In this document: positions 9,901-20,671 of the stretch, in pieces
How positions within the stretch are numbered: position 1 is the stretch's first letter
How the letters are laid out: the number at the start of each line of letters is the position of its first letter
Virus record (IMG/VR): IMGVR_UViG_3300017986_004441
Span: 17,285-81,284 of that record
From: a virus
Strand: one strand, 5' to 3'
DNA: 64,000 nucleotides
Translations under genes and position numbers: made by a program
Notes under the pieces: generated by a model
The model's database searches: none
What the model was told of the DNA's origin: nothing
Seen by the model: only the letters and a program-made list of their open reading frames with translations

Positions 9901-12900
9901 TCAGGCAGAGCCCATTAGGAAAACATATGTTAAAGCGCAAGTAGATCCAAAAATTAATTATATCGATGCTCAGCAGTTTTTGTTGCCAAAGGCTATAGTT
10001 ACTGCTCCTGGCTTAACATTAAATACGAGCAGTAGCCAATATAAAAAAGACCCCAATAGAACTGTAGTGTGCAATGTGTCTAGCGAAGACCTCATTATGT
10101 ACATGAAAACCACTAATGAAAAATATTGGGATTATGAATTTATAGCATACCTATTGTATTATATAAGTCCCGTATTCCAAAATATATTTAAGGGCAATTA
10201 TGCTGTGTCTAGTGATGAATCGGCTAATCATGTAGAAATAGCACCAAAAGCAGCTCATCCCTTTTTTGCCGGTATACCTATTAAGTTAAATAATGCAGTT
10301 TATGGGCCATGGTCTAATAATGTGTACGTTGACTATCTACGATCTCCCAATTCCATTTTTCCTCCAGGAACTGAAATAAAGACTTCTGATACACCACCAT
10401 ATGTATGTACCACTAAAGCAATAACGGTTAATCCAGAACAAGCCAAAAATCTTATAGACAATTTTATTGGTCCCACTTCGATTGAGGTAGATGAACAAAT
10501 GGCTCCGTGGAACTTCGGCGGGTCAGCATACATGGATCAGGTAGCAAATATTACAGCATACTCCAAACTTAATTATCAGAATATCATAGAATCTGCGCAG
10601 ATCAACATGCCAGGACTGCCATTATTTGATTTGGGTTCTGAATTTGGAGTAGCGGCTATCAATAATAGGAATATCGATCTTACCCCTTTAATATCTGTAA
10701 ATAATTATTATTATATAGATCAAAAGTTTATATATCAACATGATATATTAGATAATTTTGGCTGGATAGATTTGCCTAATAAATTAGTTCCTAATCTAGG
10801 ATCTATGATAAACAATAGAACCGCATCAAATATTGATGCTTATTATAATACTATAGCTATTAATACTCCAATTAGTAGTCCAACCACCGTTATTACTAAT
10901 ATACAGGTTAACATCGGCAATGACGGAATAAATACCACATATTCTCTGAGAACATACACTAGAAAACTATCTTTATTCAATAAAACAGAAATCGATAGGA
11001 TATCTAAACAGGGACAAGAAACAATACAAAGAAATAAACAAATAGCTTCAGTAAAACAGCAAAATAAAAATATAGAAATACAGCAATACAAAACTAGAGA
11101 AGACAAGAGGCTGACAGAAAGTAATTCTTATTTTGATAGTATAGGTTTTAGCAGTAAGCTCTTTGGCTGGAGTCCTACTACCGTATTACTAGGTCAAGCT
11201 TCTCCATACCTTAAGAGCCTCAATACTAGCCCTGATTATATTCCTCCAGATTCTTTATATGTAAAACCAGATGAATTCGCATCTCTTGGCAAGGGAAGAA
11301 AGCAATACGACCTACCAAGCGGAAAATCATTGGGTGATGATCAAACCACCAAAGACCCAGATTTGCTACAAAATTCCGATACTTTTATGCTGACGATGCA
11401 AAATACCACAAAATATAAAACTGATGTAGGTATATATGAGCTCAAAGAAATCAGAGCTCAATTAGATCAAGATTATGGCATGCAGTCTGCGATGAGCCTT
11501 GATGGAATTCTGTCTCCTGTTTCTTTTTACCCGACCAATAAAAATAGCACATACAGCTATGCAAAATATGATACAGAATTTTGTCCATTTTGTAGAGGTA
11601 GTAAAAAAATAAAAACAGAATATAAATGGTATACAAACAGAGACACGTCTTCCATTACTGAGTATATATACTGCGATAGATGTGAAAGAAAAGACAAAAA
11701 ATTAAAATATAGCCTTTCTTCTAGCGGCGGGGGCGGCGGCTCATCTGAGGTTTTGCCTCCTTATATTATTAGTAATTTGTCTACTTTAGCATTACTAGAA
11801 CAATTTAAAAGTTTCGGAGGTTCATCCAGTTCACAGTCTTCACAGTCTGGTGGGGGCTCTTCTATTAATCTGATAAGTTTGAACCCAGTTCTTTCTGCAC
11901 AAGGAGATTTTAGAAATCCTAATACACAGAATTATGTTGGAGAACATCCAGATGGCAAACATCCAAAACTGACTATTGGTAGCAAAGACAGGCCATTTAT
12001 TGATAGATGTAGACACAGCATTGAAATTGTCGGACGCGGATCGATACCTCAACAAAACATTACCATTACAGACAATACATATGAATATATAGATGGTTAT
12101 CAGCCAGATTTTCACAATGAAGACTTGGCATTGATGGATGATATCAAAGAAAGAAACACCGGTGCTATTCCGTTACTTGATAAATATCAAATGAATCAAA
12201 GATTTATGGGACTGCGGGGACCATTAACAATGCACGCCTGGGGATACGACACAGAAGGATATCCTGTGCCTAATGCTGCTGACGAACCATTGTCTGTAGA
12301 TAAGTATGGCAGGCCATTAAGATTTAAGCTAAAGGTTAAGTCGATAACAGATACCACATATGGAGAAGCTCCTGATGGATCTGTATATACGTTGTCTGGA
12401 AAATTTTACGTTAAAGGAGAAGAAGATAATCCACCAGCTGACAAAACCAAGATCCAGGTTTATGTTTATGAAAATGATTTATCTAGCGCTGGCTATATTA
12501 CATCAGAAGATTATTCTTCAGACAGAACAAAAGGCTATCAAGGAGATATTGTTAGTAAGACACAAACCTTACAAGATAATGGTCAATATAGCAAAAAAAT
12601 ACAATTAGATGATTTTTATCTGAATTTTGGTGAACGTCCAGATTTGTGGCCCGTTGGTCCAATAGATCTTAGGTGGGATGCCTCTAGAAAAGTATGGACT
12701 GTACCAACATCCGCAAACATATATAAAATGGTATACGTTACACTAGAAGAAGACATGATTAAACCAGCAGATCATTATGACGAGACTTTTGCCGCTAGAG
12801 GATTTTTAGACGAATTAGAATATAATACGGAACCTTTGCCTAATGGATCTAGGAGGTTAGTATATATTAAAGATAAAACCGGTTGGACCGCACCGAGGGG

Positions 12901-13159
12901 TGCTAAGTTATTATGTAGATATAATTCAGATACTGGTTTTTATGAACCTGTTTCTAAGCCCTCCTTTACTGTAGTAGGAACGATACTGAATAATCAAGAA
13001 GCTAATATTAGTTTAAAATATGTACAAGGTAAAAATGCTGGGTCTATACCTACAATGAAAGTAACTTTCAGAAATAGTCTCAACTTAAATTATGCCAGTG
13101 GAGCGAATGGATTTTTTGTATATGAAAGTGGACAATGGACATTGTTTTCAGTAGGATAA
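6929..13159 (+). CDS. Giant tail/baseplate-like structural protein (2076 aa)
   Basis: The ATG overlaps the previous stop (TAATG). The protein is 2076 residues, rich in Asn, Tyr, Ser and Gly. Around residues 175-220, VGDFSFGGMVQSWSRSQS followed by a GDVITVNINDMKSVL pattern resembles the hub domain of contractile- or long-tail baseplates (weak resemblance from memory). A zinc-ribbon-like motif, FCPFC then about 27 residues then YCDRC, lies near bases 11580-11690, followed by a Gly/Ser-rich linker. A basic, Gln/Lys-rich probable coiled coil lies around bases 10975-11120. Its size would fit a baseplate hub, tape measure or tail-tip fibre. No enzyme motif was found. Confidence 0.65.
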   Translation: MPTQPCNNEKKIAQTLFLGASVANFNTSLGWGSQPSQLTVNLIEDKVSPFCDKYGQPIASQFPAYKGKIIPNHYHDCLGDDCYMIADGSPFDSSKHAYSDRLTLGKVYYKIYNNPPVFPKSNKSNCVLSEYWFNPDPGFIGIQNRLNLDGSYLNIYEPLNQNLNPGYDIINCPVFFKVGDFSFGGMVQSWSRSQSNSGDVITVNINDMKSVLSNCYIILDKFSGAVYSKVKDALNFYGGPRNWAGDQVDYFGRLYHGNVPNVFNIYGFLESFGTAGFGGSNKNKNGISVNSIVDALSVLSSNIPIQNDLFQSLQAGYAPKSAFSPFCRILTKTPQTSDTFQNISSSFNTFGIIPPTLNFSDNVDRCQFVLDLSELPRFSANFRLADPVISITDFISRICEESGNDFLVDMHPIVLNGSNYNVIKIKLVSRNSQPSPIQIESSVNQLLCDGYNVSSATYGKEKNETNLKSIVVGANQQRLLQIRSNRLAYTQTNLVFNSRTMEFVNYDTLGNSPTSTYRFHHGQYRFPSAFSTNNPDLSKQINPNQSDLYDSNEVISNTIAKNDFSSIDTKYRDPISAPNPQNCGNYYSTINIPQSVPVESNDPGNYWSFNSGDVLGKTLRFFPMFKDAICPFFGFVRDEEVKIDTSQKNTDYRKIRPVYLDTWTGQICVLLQVHEFPQISLDIIPTIVSNGKGYILISESEIRAALAGFDNFLVYCLAKQYRPDLLESVRLGHQQKYYNKLLSEGIAPAKALDMAKKKYDWFWRQVHGNIAGPFGQPVEIAPAKNDGASYIDQKAMQDLQILHQFVNQIGSYYGKQYMVSLPNLESYKDSQYSGISLPTAAGDCYVFSGDGDVYYNYEPVSEGAWEEPGNIIDDAIAVGGNNYYALSEQDGRIGTILGYNTNKYFDYTKAEMCKFAQNLYNNNLAALDDQKINPAWSYQIFDEILNIRETSCPEGGFIYNNVNISALPTTDYVTTTSPGSTQAKDAWSYNIQAEPIRKTYVKAQVDPKINYIDAQQFLLPKAIVTAPGLTLNTSSSQYKKDPNRTVVCNVSSEDLIMYMKTTNEKYWDYEFIAYLLYYISPVFQNIFKGNYAVSSDESANHVEIAPKAAHPFFAGIPIKLNNAVYGPWSNNVYVDYLRSPNSIFPPGTEIKTSDTPPYVCTTKAITVNPEQAKNLIDNFIGPTSIEVDEQMAPWNFGGSAYMDQVANITAYSKLNYQNIIESAQINMPGLPLFDLGSEFGVAAINNRNIDLTPLISVNNYYYIDQKFIYQHDILDNFGWIDLPNKLVPNLGSMINNRTASNIDAYYNTIAINTPISSPTTVITNIQVNIGNDGINTTYSLRTYTRKLSLFNKTEIDRISKQGQETIQRNKQIASVKQQNKNIEIQQYKTREDKRLTESNSYFDSIGFSSKLFGWSPTTVLLGQASPYLKSLNTSPDYIPPDSLYVKPDEFASLGKGRKQYDLPSGKSLGDDQTTKDPDLLQNSDTFMLTMQNTTKYKTDVGIYELKEIRAQLDQDYGMQSAMSLDGILSPVSFYPTNKNSTYSYAKYDTEFCPFCRGSKKIKTEYKWYTNRDTSSITEYIYCDRCERKDKKLKYSLSSSGGGGGSSEVLPPYIISNLSTLALLEQFKSFGGSSSSQSSQSGGGSSINLISLNPVLSAQGDFRNPNTQNYVGEHPDGKHPKLTIGSKDRPFIDRCRHSIEIVGRGSIPQQNITITDNTYEYIDGYQPDFHNEDLALMDDIKERNTGAIPLLDKYQMNQRFMGLRGPLTMHAWGYDTEGYPVPNAADEPLSVDKYGRPLRFKLKVKSITDTTYGEAPDGSVYTLSGKFYVKGEEDNPPADKTKIQVYVYENDLSSAGYITSEDYSSDRTKGYQGDIVSKTQTLQDNGQYSKKIQLDDFYLNFGERPDLWPVGPIDLRWDASRKVWTVPTSANIYKMVYVTLEEDMIKPADHYDETFAARGFLDELEYNTEPLPNGSRRLVYIKDKTGWTAPRGAKLLCRYNSDTGFYEPVSKPSFTVVGTILNNQEANISLKYVQGKNAGSIPTMKVTFRNSLNLNYASGANGFFVYESGQWTLFSVG

Positions 13160-13160
13160 A

Positions 13161-16100
13161 ATGAGTTGTATAATAAGCAATACAGATTTTATAGATAATA
13201 TTTCTCAATATAATATTAGTGAAAATTTTCTGAGTAATCAGCTAGTTAATAATTTTAATCAGAGTATAATAACTCTCAATTATAACGAGACAAAAAATAG
13301 CCATCCTGTTTATTCTGGTGCTACATGGCTGGATGGAAGAATAGCTCAAAGTGCTAGTGTTTATGGCACAGGATTCAATAAGTGGTATCCTATTATAGTA
13401 GAACCTGTTCAGTCCAAATTTTCTAAGAAAGTAAATAGGAATTTTACACAACAGCCAAAAATACTAGGGTATGAGAATTTCTTTAATTTTAAAGGAGAAT
13501 TTCGAGATTGGTCATCTAATGACATGAGTGTTGATTGGTTTATTAATACTCCTACTTTTATATTTGAGCCCTTTTGGGGGATTTTGGGATGGATTAAATA
13601 TCATGATATTACTGCTGATAATTATGCTGAAAATAGCGGGGTTGGAGCGACCATGATTGCTACTGGAGACTTTAAATACACAAGTTTATCTGGTAATTCT
13701 GTTAGTGTGAATACTGGCACCAGGTTCACAAAATACAATTCCGACATTTTAGTTAACTTGCAGCCTAATTCTGATGAAGAAAAAATGCTTTCAATTAGTG
13801 GAAATAAGGGATTACCACTCAGACCAACATCAATAGGAAATATGTCATTATATATAGATGACGCAGACTTTTTTTGCTACTATGAAAATCCCGGTCAACA
13901 GTTCTATAGAGAAGCATATGATATAGCTCCTATATCGTATATATCTCCAACCGGATGGCAAGATTATCAGCACATATATGATGTATTAACTAGGTGCTGG
14001 GGTAAGAAGCCAGACGAACAATCTCATTTAGCAATATCTCAACTATCGTCGATATATGCTACGCACCCATTAAAAGACAGAATTACTCATGAATATTTTT
14101 CAGATTTTTCTTATCGGTCTACTATTGGTGATTTTATATCTACCAATAATTTTGAAAATTTTCATAAGAATATATTTAATGATCTTACAAAATTAGAAGA
14201 TCAAAACATTATATCTAATTCTAGTTCTGGTTTTATATCGAATAACACAGATTTGTTCAATAGAATTATTACCAAATACAAGCCATATTTATGGAAACCT
14301 GCATCTATTAAATATAATCATACACTACCTGATGGTCCCCATTTGTATGTAAATACCCAAATGACCAACCATTGTGACCGGAATATTAAGGGTCAGGTTT
14401 TGTATAATACCGCACAATTTAATTTAGGGCAATATAGTTTTTATACAGATTTTTCGATACAGAATAGTAATTATATTATTAGCCCTACTGATAATACTGG
14501 GGGACGAGTTAAAATTCCATTATTTGATACAGGAAAGTCTTTTGCTCTTTATGATATTGATAAAAATATAGGCATGACTGCAGGTCCAGATATTTATATT
14601 CCTATCGCTGGAGATTTTAATAAGTGCGACAATGGAAGGATGGGACCTGGAGGTATTAAGTGGCAATCTTACCAAATCACAGAAGATATTTTGAATCCTA
14701 TTATCGCAGCAAACCATCCCTTTTATTCGCTACAATCCGCTACTTATCAGTGGGAATTAATTTCTGGAGTTGAGGAGGGTGTGAAAATTGTAGACCCAGA
14801 TAAGGTAGAGACAGAAATATTTTTTAGCTCTTTTGGTAAATTTACTTTACAATTAACAGTTGTAATAGACGAGTTGGCTGTTTATGACTCTATAGATATT
14901 TATATTGTGAATATGACTGGATGTACTGTTGGTATTGATGGTGATGGATTACCAGCATATATAACTGAAGAACGTATTACGAACGCCCAAGGTAATGTTA
15001 TTGGAACTAGACTTGTAGATAATGCAGTTAATTTCATTAATCCAAATGAATATTTACCAGGCAGGCTATCTCCTGTTACATTTAATAGAAATAGGCAAGG
15101 CGAATTGGATATATATTTAGATTATCGTTTTTCATCTCCTATTATTGTACCAAACGACAGAAATATTTGTAAGGTTCCTAATATAACAGAATTCATCTTT
15201 AGTAAATATGGTGCTGTTATGCCAGCAAAAAGCAACTCTTATATAGAGGTTGTAACTAGCGCCATCATAGCCAATGACGACCAGCAATATCAGACTAGAA
15301 ACTATGTTGGCAGATTGGATAATGGGAAATATAACAAGTTTTTCTACACCCCGATACCTGCTATCAGCAATTCTTCTGATGCCCGTTTTTCTTTAAATTT
15401 TAATTATGCTGGAGGAGTCAATACTAAAATATATAGAATAAGACTAGAAAGGACCAGGGACGTAGGAACAGGTAGATGTAAAGGCATTTATGAGAATAAG
15501 CTTTATAGAGAAACGAGAAAATATCCTTTAGCTGAAGAAATCAGAAATGAAACAAGGTTTTTAAGAGACATTCCTGGACCAGTCCGTAACGTAGTGGAAT
15601 ATTCATTTGATGCCGCTAAGAGAATAGGTGTTAAAAAAAGAATAGTACAACTAGCACCTATGCCTGATTTATCTACGCTTGGTACCCCTAAAATTAAACC
15701 ATTTGGAGGACACGGAGGAGGGATGATAGATTGGCATGAGGGTGTGGGTGGTGATGAAGAAAATATGCCGTCAAATAATATGGGCATTGTGATTGGTCAT
15801 GACCTTGTCACTAATGACGTAATATGCCATTTACAAGAAGCTCGAATCAAAACCTCTAAAGACCCGTGTTACAAGTACGGCGCCAATAATCCCAATATGA
15901 AATTTATCAAAGGGACTTTTCATCCCGGCATTGGATTTATTGAAGGTGGTGGTTCATGGAAGAATAAAACCAGCTCTTTAAAATTTAATACCGGTAATAA
16001 AAATAGCTTTACTTTTACTGGTCCTGGATTTTATACATCTTTAAGAGGAGATACAGATTCTGCTTCTGGAATTAATATTTATAATGATGTATTTGATGTT

Positions 16101-19100
16101 GAATTTGTAGGAAAAAAAGAAGAATACCTAGACAATACAGAACTAGAAGATTTTGATATACATCATGGCTATAGAAGACTGTCTGGAGATTTTGGTAGAT
16201 TATCCAGAGATCATCTGCTTTATGATGAATATATAGGTTCTTATGGCAATTATTCATTTGCCCTTAGAGGTAGAAGATTTAGTGACAATCTTAGATTACA
16301 AGGTAGCAATTTAATATTTGCTAGAATTAGAAATATAGAAGTAAAATTAAATTTTTTGAATCAGGTTAATCTTAAAAATACAGCCATATATTTAGTTATA
16401 AAGCCATCTAGACATGTAAGCAAAAGGGTGGAACCTAGAAGTGATGATATTGGTAAAAATAAACCCAAATTTGGCAATGATCCATTTTTTGAGTTGCTAG
16501 GATCGCCCGATAGTCCTGTCATATCTAATATTTCCAAAAGCAATCAAGGACTCAAAGACGGTAAGAAAGAAAGGAGCGCAACAACATTTATAAAGCATGA
16601 AATAATATCAGAATATTTAGATAATTTAAAACAATATAACGAAACTAGTTCTAACTCCTATACCCTATATTTGTTAAATAGAGAAAATGTAGACTCTAAT
16701 ACTGTTGATTCTGTTTATCATTTTTCTGATAGATTTTCTAAAAATCTTACCCCAAGAAATATGAATAATGTTGGTAATGGCATCAATAAAGACCAAAAGC
16801 CCAATGTGACTAATTATATTAAGCTACAACCTAGTTTGGTGGTGCCAGATTATGAGTATCCAAATACTGATCAAATATCTACAGCACTGAAAAATAATGA
16901 TATGTTTTGGCCAGTCAATAGCTTCATTAAATTTTTTAATCAGCCTATAGTGATGGGCGCAGTTGAGGAAGGCGACCCAGAAGGCAGCATACCTAAACCG
17001 GACTCTTCTTTCGGTATCTCATTACATATAGAGACATTTGGTGAACACGATATGGTTAGTTTGGATAATATATCAAACATCTCTGATAAAATAGACACCA
17101 ATCCAATAGACAATAGAAAAACAGCAAATGTGATTTTTAATTCATTGTGTTCTTGGGAAGTTATTTTAGATATTGATACCAGAGAATTTGCAGATAAAGA
17201 TTCACTAGGAAAAATAAAATATGGCTGGGAGCCTGCTATACCAGGATATAATTTTATTACTGATGACCTTAATGCTATAGCTAAATTGCCTCAAAGTATC
17301 ATAAATGCTCCTAATCAACATCTGAACGACTTAACGGATTGTTTTTATGACGAAACTACCGACGAAAGTATCAGCCCCCTACAAAGACCAAGAGAGCAGA
17401 GATTTCCTAGTGAGCAACTAGTTATAGCTCTAGGCGCCCTAGCTCTAGGGGCGTTGGGCGGGGTTATAGGATTGGCTATTGGTATAGGAATAGCTATGCC
17501 TTCATTTGCATTTATTACAAGGTTTTTGTCTAGTATTAGAAGACAACAAAATGAAGAAGCCCAGTTAAGGGCCTTAGAAAGAACAGTATATACTGAGCGA
17601 GGCCATGGTGGTCCAGATAAAATTCTGCTGGATGTAGCAACAAATGAGCCATTTGTATATACATTAGAAGCATCTGTTTATAGATATGGGAACACTCCGG
17701 TTTTGGCTAGAAAAGTAAGAAAGTATATCAAGCCAAATAAAGACCTTTTGCCAGAATTGGCAACTTTTCGGTGCATATTGGTCAAAGATCTACTGGATAT
17801 TTTTGAACCATATATCTTCGACGATACTTCATTAGTCCCTGATCCGCCTGAAGGCTTAGTCATCAACAGTAATATCACACTAAAAGAAGATTCATTAATA
17901 CTATATAATAATATCTTATATGTGGCGAAATCAGGAAATTGGGCAACATTAGATAATACAAATATCCCCATAGATATTTTATGTGCCAACAATCTTCTGT
18001 CTCTAGACTTGACACAATACAACAAGATGGTTTTGATTAAAGGATATAGGGCATATAACTATTTCGATGTTGATGGTGTGGTACAAAGTGAGTCCGGAGA
18101 CTCATACAAAATTGCGGCAAAAGGAAAAATTATTAAAAATAGCACAGAGTATACGGTTTTACAATTTCATGACGGAGTACCAAATGATGATGATCTAATA
18201 TTTTTGGATGATGCCGACAATACAAACATAATTGTTTGGACAGAGGTAGAGCCGGTCCATTATAATTCTAAACAAACATCTACAAAAATTCCCAACACGC
18301 TATTTCCCAAGGGTACATATGGAACAGGCAGCCCTGTTATAGATCATAATTTCTTATCTAATCAATATATTGAGAATGATCTTTCTACTATATATGATAT
18401 ATTTAATAATCAAGAATGCGATATAAAGCCATTAAATCGGGTAGAAATATATAAATCGGATACAAAATATGAGGATATGGTAGCATATAAAACTGTAGAT
18501 CCTACAATGGCTTATAATTTAGGAGTAAAAGACTATCCAGATATTTTACAGGGGCTTCCTGGTCCTTTACAATATAATCTAACGGCTGGCTACTCATATA
18601 ACCTATTTAAGATCTTAGAAAACAATTCTACCTTACAGTCATCAAATTTTATTGCTGCCAAGAATAATAGTGACGAAACCAACTTTGATCTGCCACACCT
18701 ATTAAAAAATATACATAATCCTGGTTCGGATAGCTATAACGTGGTTGAATTAAAAAACGGTGACTATGCCAATATCGATTCTTCTGGTTATGTTGTGGTA
18801 GAAGGAGATTATGATTTAGCATATCCTACATCTTTTGTGTATTTGGGTCTGGACTCTATTGGATCTATCAATGTTATTATGTCAAGATTAAAATATTTAG
18901 ATTCAAATTCTTCTGGCAGTGATTTTATCAATTATTCTATTAGTAAGCTCGTAGAAAAAATATCCACCATATCAGATATGGATCCTAAATGCGATTCTGC
19001 TGAATATACAGAAAAGAAAAACGAGTGTGAAAAATTAAGAGCTGAAAGAGCCCTTGCTTTGCTGTATGCAGAAAAAAATCAGTTACTTAATTTGCTAGAT

Positions 19101-20246
19101 ACTAATACAATTAAGTATGATGGTAATTATAACATAATATATATACCAGAGTGTATAGCTAACACAAACGTTGTTCCTGTTAGGACTTATACAATTCATA
19201 AAGACTCTAAAGGAGATGACCAACCGATTAGAATTAATGAGTCTCAATCGTCAGAAAGGTATTGGATTAATATTGATCCTGAACAGAGATGTAAGGTTAG
19301 TAGAGATGCTAGTATAAAGATTTTGCTGAAAGCAAAATATACCTGCTGGCCGACTTCTCTAATAGTGGCTGGAGACTTAGGCAACATTCCTACGCTGGAT
19401 AGAGATGCTCAAAATATATGTCCTTCTGAGACCAAATCCGGTGTTGGTTCTAGATTGCAGTTTGATAATGCGGGCAATGTGTTTACGTATGAATTTGATT
19501 TGGCTTATATAGCAAGACAAAAGGCGGAATATGCAGCTAAATATGGCATAGGTGACAACGATTGGGAAGAGCTGGTATTCCCTGGTAGTTCACCAACTGG
19601 AGCAGGCGGAGGTGGAGAAGTTACTAGGTCATTTTTTATTAGACCCGGAACAAATACTAGGGATATATTGGTAGAGGTAGAAGAAACATATCTTGTGCCA
19701 TCCGAGGATTATTTCCGCAAAACTTTGGGATTAGGACCAAAACCAGAAATTCCAGATGGCTTATATAGGCCAGACGAGCCGTCATTTTATGATCCCGATG
19801 AGATACCAGAAGAATTTCAATCACCATACCAAAAACTATATGGAGAGTATTACGGAAAAGTAAAAGACCTTATTCCTTCTAGAATCTTAGACAATAAGTG
19901 CCTAGCCTGCAAAAGTAGAGTTATACCTAGAAAATTAAGAAGGGTAGACCTTCATTATGATAGATACAAACCTGATTTTAACGGTAATCTAGTTAAAGAT
20001 CTTCCTTCTGGAGGTCCTGGTGGGCCGTTTAGTAATGTATTTCAATTATGGCACTGCGCAAATAAGGACACCAAAGAATATAGACCTATTCCAGATTATT
20101 TTAAAATACAAAATGAAATGATATATAGAGCTTATTTTGGCAGTGTAGATAATATAGAACACAAGAGTGATTTGGAATATAGCATGGACCCATTTGAATG
20201 GATACCTTACGAATACCATGCTCCGAATATGGTTCCTAAACAATGA
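13161..20246 (+). CDS. Giant structural protein (2361 aa) with an Ig/PKD-like region and an internal hydrophobic helix
   Basis: Begins 2 bases after the previous stop and ends over the next start (4-base overlap). The 2361 residues show mostly beta-rich sequence with many aromatic residues. Bases about 14730-14925 encode a PKD/Ig-like fold (YQWELISG..., then FGKFTLQLTVV). Bases about 17415-17520 encode an Ala/Gly/Leu/Ile-rich hydrophobic stretch (ALGALALGALGGVIGLAIGI) able to span a membrane, followed at once by an Arg/Gln-rich coiled-coil-like segment. A CLAC motif and a Gly-rich loop lie near the C-terminus. It may be a tail-tip or ejected protein that contacts the host membrane. No homolog was recognised. 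Confidence 0.65.
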   Translation: MSCIISNTDFIDNISQYNISENFLSNQLVNNFNQSIITLNYNETKNSHPVYSGATWLDGRIAQSASVYGTGFNKWYPIIVEPVQSKFSKKVNRNFTQQPKILGYENFFNFKGEFRDWSSNDMSVDWFINTPTFIFEPFWGILGWIKYHDITADNYAENSGVGATMIATGDFKYTSLSGNSVSVNTGTRFTKYNSDILVNLQPNSDEEKMLSISGNKGLPLRPTSIGNMSLYIDDADFFCYYENPGQQFYREAYDIAPISYISPTGWQDYQHIYDVLTRCWGKKPDEQSHLAISQLSSIYATHPLKDRITHEYFSDFSYRSTIGDFISTNNFENFHKNIFNDLTKLEDQNIISNSSSGFISNNTDLFNRIITKYKPYLWKPASIKYNHTLPDGPHLYVNTQMTNHCDRNIKGQVLYNTAQFNLGQYSFYTDFSIQNSNYIISPTDNTGGRVKIPLFDTGKSFALYDIDKNIGMTAGPDIYIPIAGDFNKCDNGRMGPGGIKWQSYQITEDILNPIIAANHPFYSLQSATYQWELISGVEEGVKIVDPDKVETEIFFSSFGKFTLQLTVVIDELAVYDSIDIYIVNMTGCTVGIDGDGLPAYITEERITNAQGNVIGTRLVDNAVNFINPNEYLPGRLSPVTFNRNRQGELDIYLDYRFSSPIIVPNDRNICKVPNITEFIFSKYGAVMPAKSNSYIEVVTSAIIANDDQQYQTRNYVGRLDNGKYNKFFYTPIPAISNSSDARFSLNFNYAGGVNTKIYRIRLERTRDVGTGRCKGIYENKLYRETRKYPLAEEIRNETRFLRDIPGPVRNVVEYSFDAAKRIGVKKRIVQLAPMPDLSTLGTPKIKPFGGHGGGMIDWHEGVGGDEENMPSNNMGIVIGHDLVTNDVICHLQEARIKTSKDPCYKYGANNPNMKFIKGTFHPGIGFIEGGGSWKNKTSSLKFNTGNKNSFTFTGPGFYTSLRGDTDSASGINIYNDVFDVEFVGKKEEYLDNTELEDFDIHHGYRRLSGDFGRLSRDHLLYDEYIGSYGNYSFALRGRRFSDNLRLQGSNLIFARIRNIEVKLNFLNQVNLKNTAIYLVIKPSRHVSKRVEPRSDDIGKNKPKFGNDPFFELLGSPDSPVISNISKSNQGLKDGKKERSATTFIKHEIISEYLDNLKQYNETSSNSYTLYLLNRENVDSNTVDSVYHFSDRFSKNLTPRNMNNVGNGINKDQKPNVTNYIKLQPSLVVPDYEYPNTDQISTALKNNDMFWPVNSFIKFFNQPIVMGAVEEGDPEGSIPKPDSSFGISLHIETFGEHDMVSLDNISNISDKIDTNPIDNRKTANVIFNSLCSWEVILDIDTREFADKDSLGKIKYGWEPAIPGYNFITDDLNAIAKLPQSIINAPNQHLNDLTDCFYDETTDESISPLQRPREQRFPSEQLVIALGALALGALGGVIGLAIGIGIAMPSFAFITRFLSSIRRQQNEEAQLRALERTVYTERGHGGPDKILLDVATNEPFVYTLEASVYRYGNTPVLARKVRKYIKPNKDLLPELATFRCILVKDLLDIFEPYIFDDTSLVPDPPEGLVINSNITLKEDSLILYNNILYVAKSGNWATLDNTNIPIDILCANNLLSLDLTQYNKMVLIKGYRAYNYFDVDGVVQSESGDSYKIAAKGKIIKNSTEYTVLQFHDGVPNDDDLIFLDDADNTNIIVWTEVEPVHYNSKQTSTKIPNTLFPKGTYGTGSPVIDHNFLSNQYIENDLSTIYDIFNNQECDIKPLNRVEIYKSDTKYEDMVAYKTVDPTMAYNLGVKDYPDILQGLPGPLQYNLTAGYSYNLFKILENNSTLQSSNFIAAKNNSDETNFDLPHLLKNIHNPGSDSYNVVELKNGDYANIDSSGYVVVEGDYDLAYPTSFVYLGLDSIGSINVIMSRLKYLDSNSSGSDFINYSISKLVEKISTISDMDPKCDSAEYTEKKNECEKLRAERALALLYAEKNQLLNLLDTNTIKYDGNYNIIYIPECIANTNVVPVRTYTIHKDSKGDDQPIRINESQSSERYWINIDPEQRCKVSRDASIKILLKAKYTCWPTSLIVAGDLGNIPTLDRDAQNICPSETKSGVGSRLQFDNAGNVFTYEFDLAYIARQKAEYAAKYGIGDNDWEELVFPGSSPTGAGGGGEVTRSFFIRPGTNTRDILVEVEETYLVPSEDYFRKTLGLGPKPEIPDGLYRPDEPSFYDPDEIPEEFQSPYQKLYGEYYGKVKDLIPSRILDNKCLACKSRVIPRKLRRVDLHYDRYKPDFNGNLVKDLPSGGPGGPFSNVFQLWHCANKDTKEYRPIPDYFKIQNEMIYRAYFGSVDNIEHKSDLEYSMDPFEWIPYEYHAPNMVPKQ

Positions 20247-20626
20247 ATAAATTATGTGAATTTTTAACGTATGATAATATACATTATAAATGCAAAAGAT
20301 GTGGCACAGAATTAAGATTTACTGAATATCAAATTTCTGAACCGGTTTATATTTGTAGCGATGTATTAAAAAAGCGACCCAATCAAAGCTTTACTGATTT
20401 TATCAAAAAAATTAAAGGTTTTGCCAAGGCCAGTATTGGCCATTTTTTCAAAGGTATGCCTATCTGTGACGATAGCACAATAGAAAAACGATATAAAATA
20501 TGTCAAAGGTGCGAACATTTTGTATCTGGATCATGTGCTTTGTGTGGCTGTCCATTGCATAGAAATCGTAGATTTATTAGCAAATTATCTTGGTCAGACC
20601 AAAAATGCCCAATAAATAAGTGGTAG
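20243..20626 (+). CDS. Small zinc-binding phage protein (127 aa)
   Basis: Overlaps the previous gene by 4 bases (ATGA). The N-terminus has a CKRCG knuckle. The C-terminal 45 residues have CQRCEHF...CALCGCPL...CPINKW, a Cys-rich pattern seen in small proteins encoded beside tail genes of aquatic phages (recalled, unnamed family). The spacing CxxC-x7-CxxCxC suggests one or two structural zinc sites. Function unknown; tail assembly or a structural zinc module is possible. Confidence 0.7.
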   Translation: MNKLCEFLTYDNIHYKCKRCGTELRFTEYQISEPVYICSDVLKKRPNQSFTDFIKKIKGFAKASIGHFFKGMPICDDSTIEKRYKICQRCEHFVSGSCALCGCPLHRNRRFISKLSWSDQKCPINKW

Positions 20627-20671
20627 GTGTATAATAACAATAACACTATAGAAATATAAAGGAATAGTATA

